This document shows positions 63,885 through 64,000 of a stretch of 64,000 nt of DNA, piece after piece (position 1 is the first letter of the stretch; every line of letters begins with the position of its first letter). The notes below the pieces were generated by a model. The model did no database searches, was not told the origin of the DNA, and saw only the letters and a list, made by a program, of their open reading frames with translations. Made by a program: the position numbers and the translations under genes. The stretch is from Thermopolyspora flexuosa (GTDB lineage: Bacteria > Actinomycetota > Actinomycetes > Streptosporangiales > Streptosporangiaceae). The DNA is taken from NCBI RefSeq assembly GCF_006716785.1, contig NZ_VFPQ01000001.1, positions 1,612,001 through 1,676,000 of the forward strand, given 5' to 3'.

Positions 63885-64000
63885 TCACCACTCGCGGCGG
63901 CGGCCGTGCGGGTCGCGGTCGTCGGCCGGCGGCTGCTGCCGCTCGCCGGTGGCGTACGCGGGCTCGGCCGGGTAACCGCCGGGGGCCTGCCCGTAGCCCT
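63885..64000 (-). CDS. 3' end of a Gly/Pro/Tyr-rich protein (partial)
   Basis: The last 37 codons of a minus-strand gene that enters from the right edge, ending in TGA at 63885-63887. The tail is rich in Gly, Pro, Tyr and Gln, then acidic and Arg-rich, ending in RRREW. Low-complexity tails like this follow membrane or secreted proteins and some kinases in actinobacteria; no function can be given. It converges on the SGNH gene with 46 bp between stops. Confidence 0.55.
   Translation of the reverse strand, partial: GYGQAPGGYPAEPAYATGERQQPPADDRDPHGRRREW

Noticed and set aside
1-64000. tRNA, rRNA, CRISPR, insertion sequence or prophage
   Set aside because: No cloverleaf, regular spacer array, transposase, integrase or terminal inverted repeat pair was found by reading.

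Overview
The window is very GC-rich and tightly packed. It has many GTG and a few TTG starts, 4-nt ATGA/GTGA overlaps, a WhiJ/AbaA-type XRE-DUF397-RsbW cassette, a menaquinone-type cydAB pair and an aroC-aroK-aroB-aroQ run beside a short prepilin peptidase. Together these indicate an actinobacterium, most likely a Streptosporangiales-like or Streptomyces-related lineage. No tRNA, rRNA, CRISPR array, transposase or phage gene was seen.

Region 1 (1-11.3 kb) is a nucleobase catabolism locus. On the minus strand lie a fused FdrA/DUF1116 (AllF-AllG-like) protein and a DUF2877 (AllH-like) protein, which together resemble the oxamate carbamoyltransferase complex. Diverging from them are a PucR-family regulator, a uracil-type NCS2 permease and a three-subunit molybdenum hydroxylase (FAD, 2Fe-2S and Mo subunits). 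Region 2 (11.5-19.3 kb) holds an FAD aromatic hydroxylase, a large LuxR-type ATPase regulator, the WhiJ-type cassette and an AlkC-like DNA alkylation repair gene behind a SoxR/MerR-type promoter. Region 3 (19.6-23.5 kb) has a DHA2 drug exporter and cytochrome bd oxidase with three dyad operators upstream.

Region 4 (23.75-42 kb) is a complete catecholate siderophore locus bracketed by iron boxes. It contains dihydroxybenzoate synthesis (entA, entC, entE, entB), a free aryl carrier protein, and a 2265-residue NRPS (C-A-T-C-A-T-TE) whose second adenylation domain carries the textbook Thr code while the first has an acidic pocket suited to a basic residue. An MFS exporter follows. A divergent iron-box pair drives a lipoprotein binding protein one way, and a fused FecCD permease, a Fes-like esterase and an M20 amidohydrolase the other. 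The expected product is a cyclic tris-(DHB-basic residue-Thr) of the griseobactin type. No iron-transport ATPase and no MbtH protein are present.

Region 5 (42-58.3 kb) mixes a HAD hydrolase, a CoxG-like SRPBCC protein, hydantoinase/oxoprolinase A and B, a histidine phosphatase, a uridine-kinase-like P-loop protein, a CaiB-type CoA transferase, an AccD3-like fused carboxyltransferase, two unknown proteins, a nitrilase-family amidase, a DUF418 membrane protein and an aminotransferase. It ends with carbamate kinase followed 16 bp later by a ring-opening amidohydrolase (barbiturase/cyanurate hydrolase family). Region 6 (58.3-64 kb) has an SseB-like protein, a prepilin peptidase, the shikimate operon, an SGNH hydrolase and the 3' end of a gene running in from the right.

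The most interesting idea is that regions 1 and 5 are one pathway: uracil uptake, oxidation to barbiturate, ring opening to ureidomalonate, phosphorolysis by the AllFGH-like enzyme, and ATP recovery by carbamate kinase. Ureidomalonate is the one-carbon-longer analogue of oxalurate, the substrate of AllFGH. A short TTG-S-CAA motif occurs upstream of the permease and of carbamate kinase, with a near match in the allH-pucR divergent region. This pathway is an inference that needs biochemistry.
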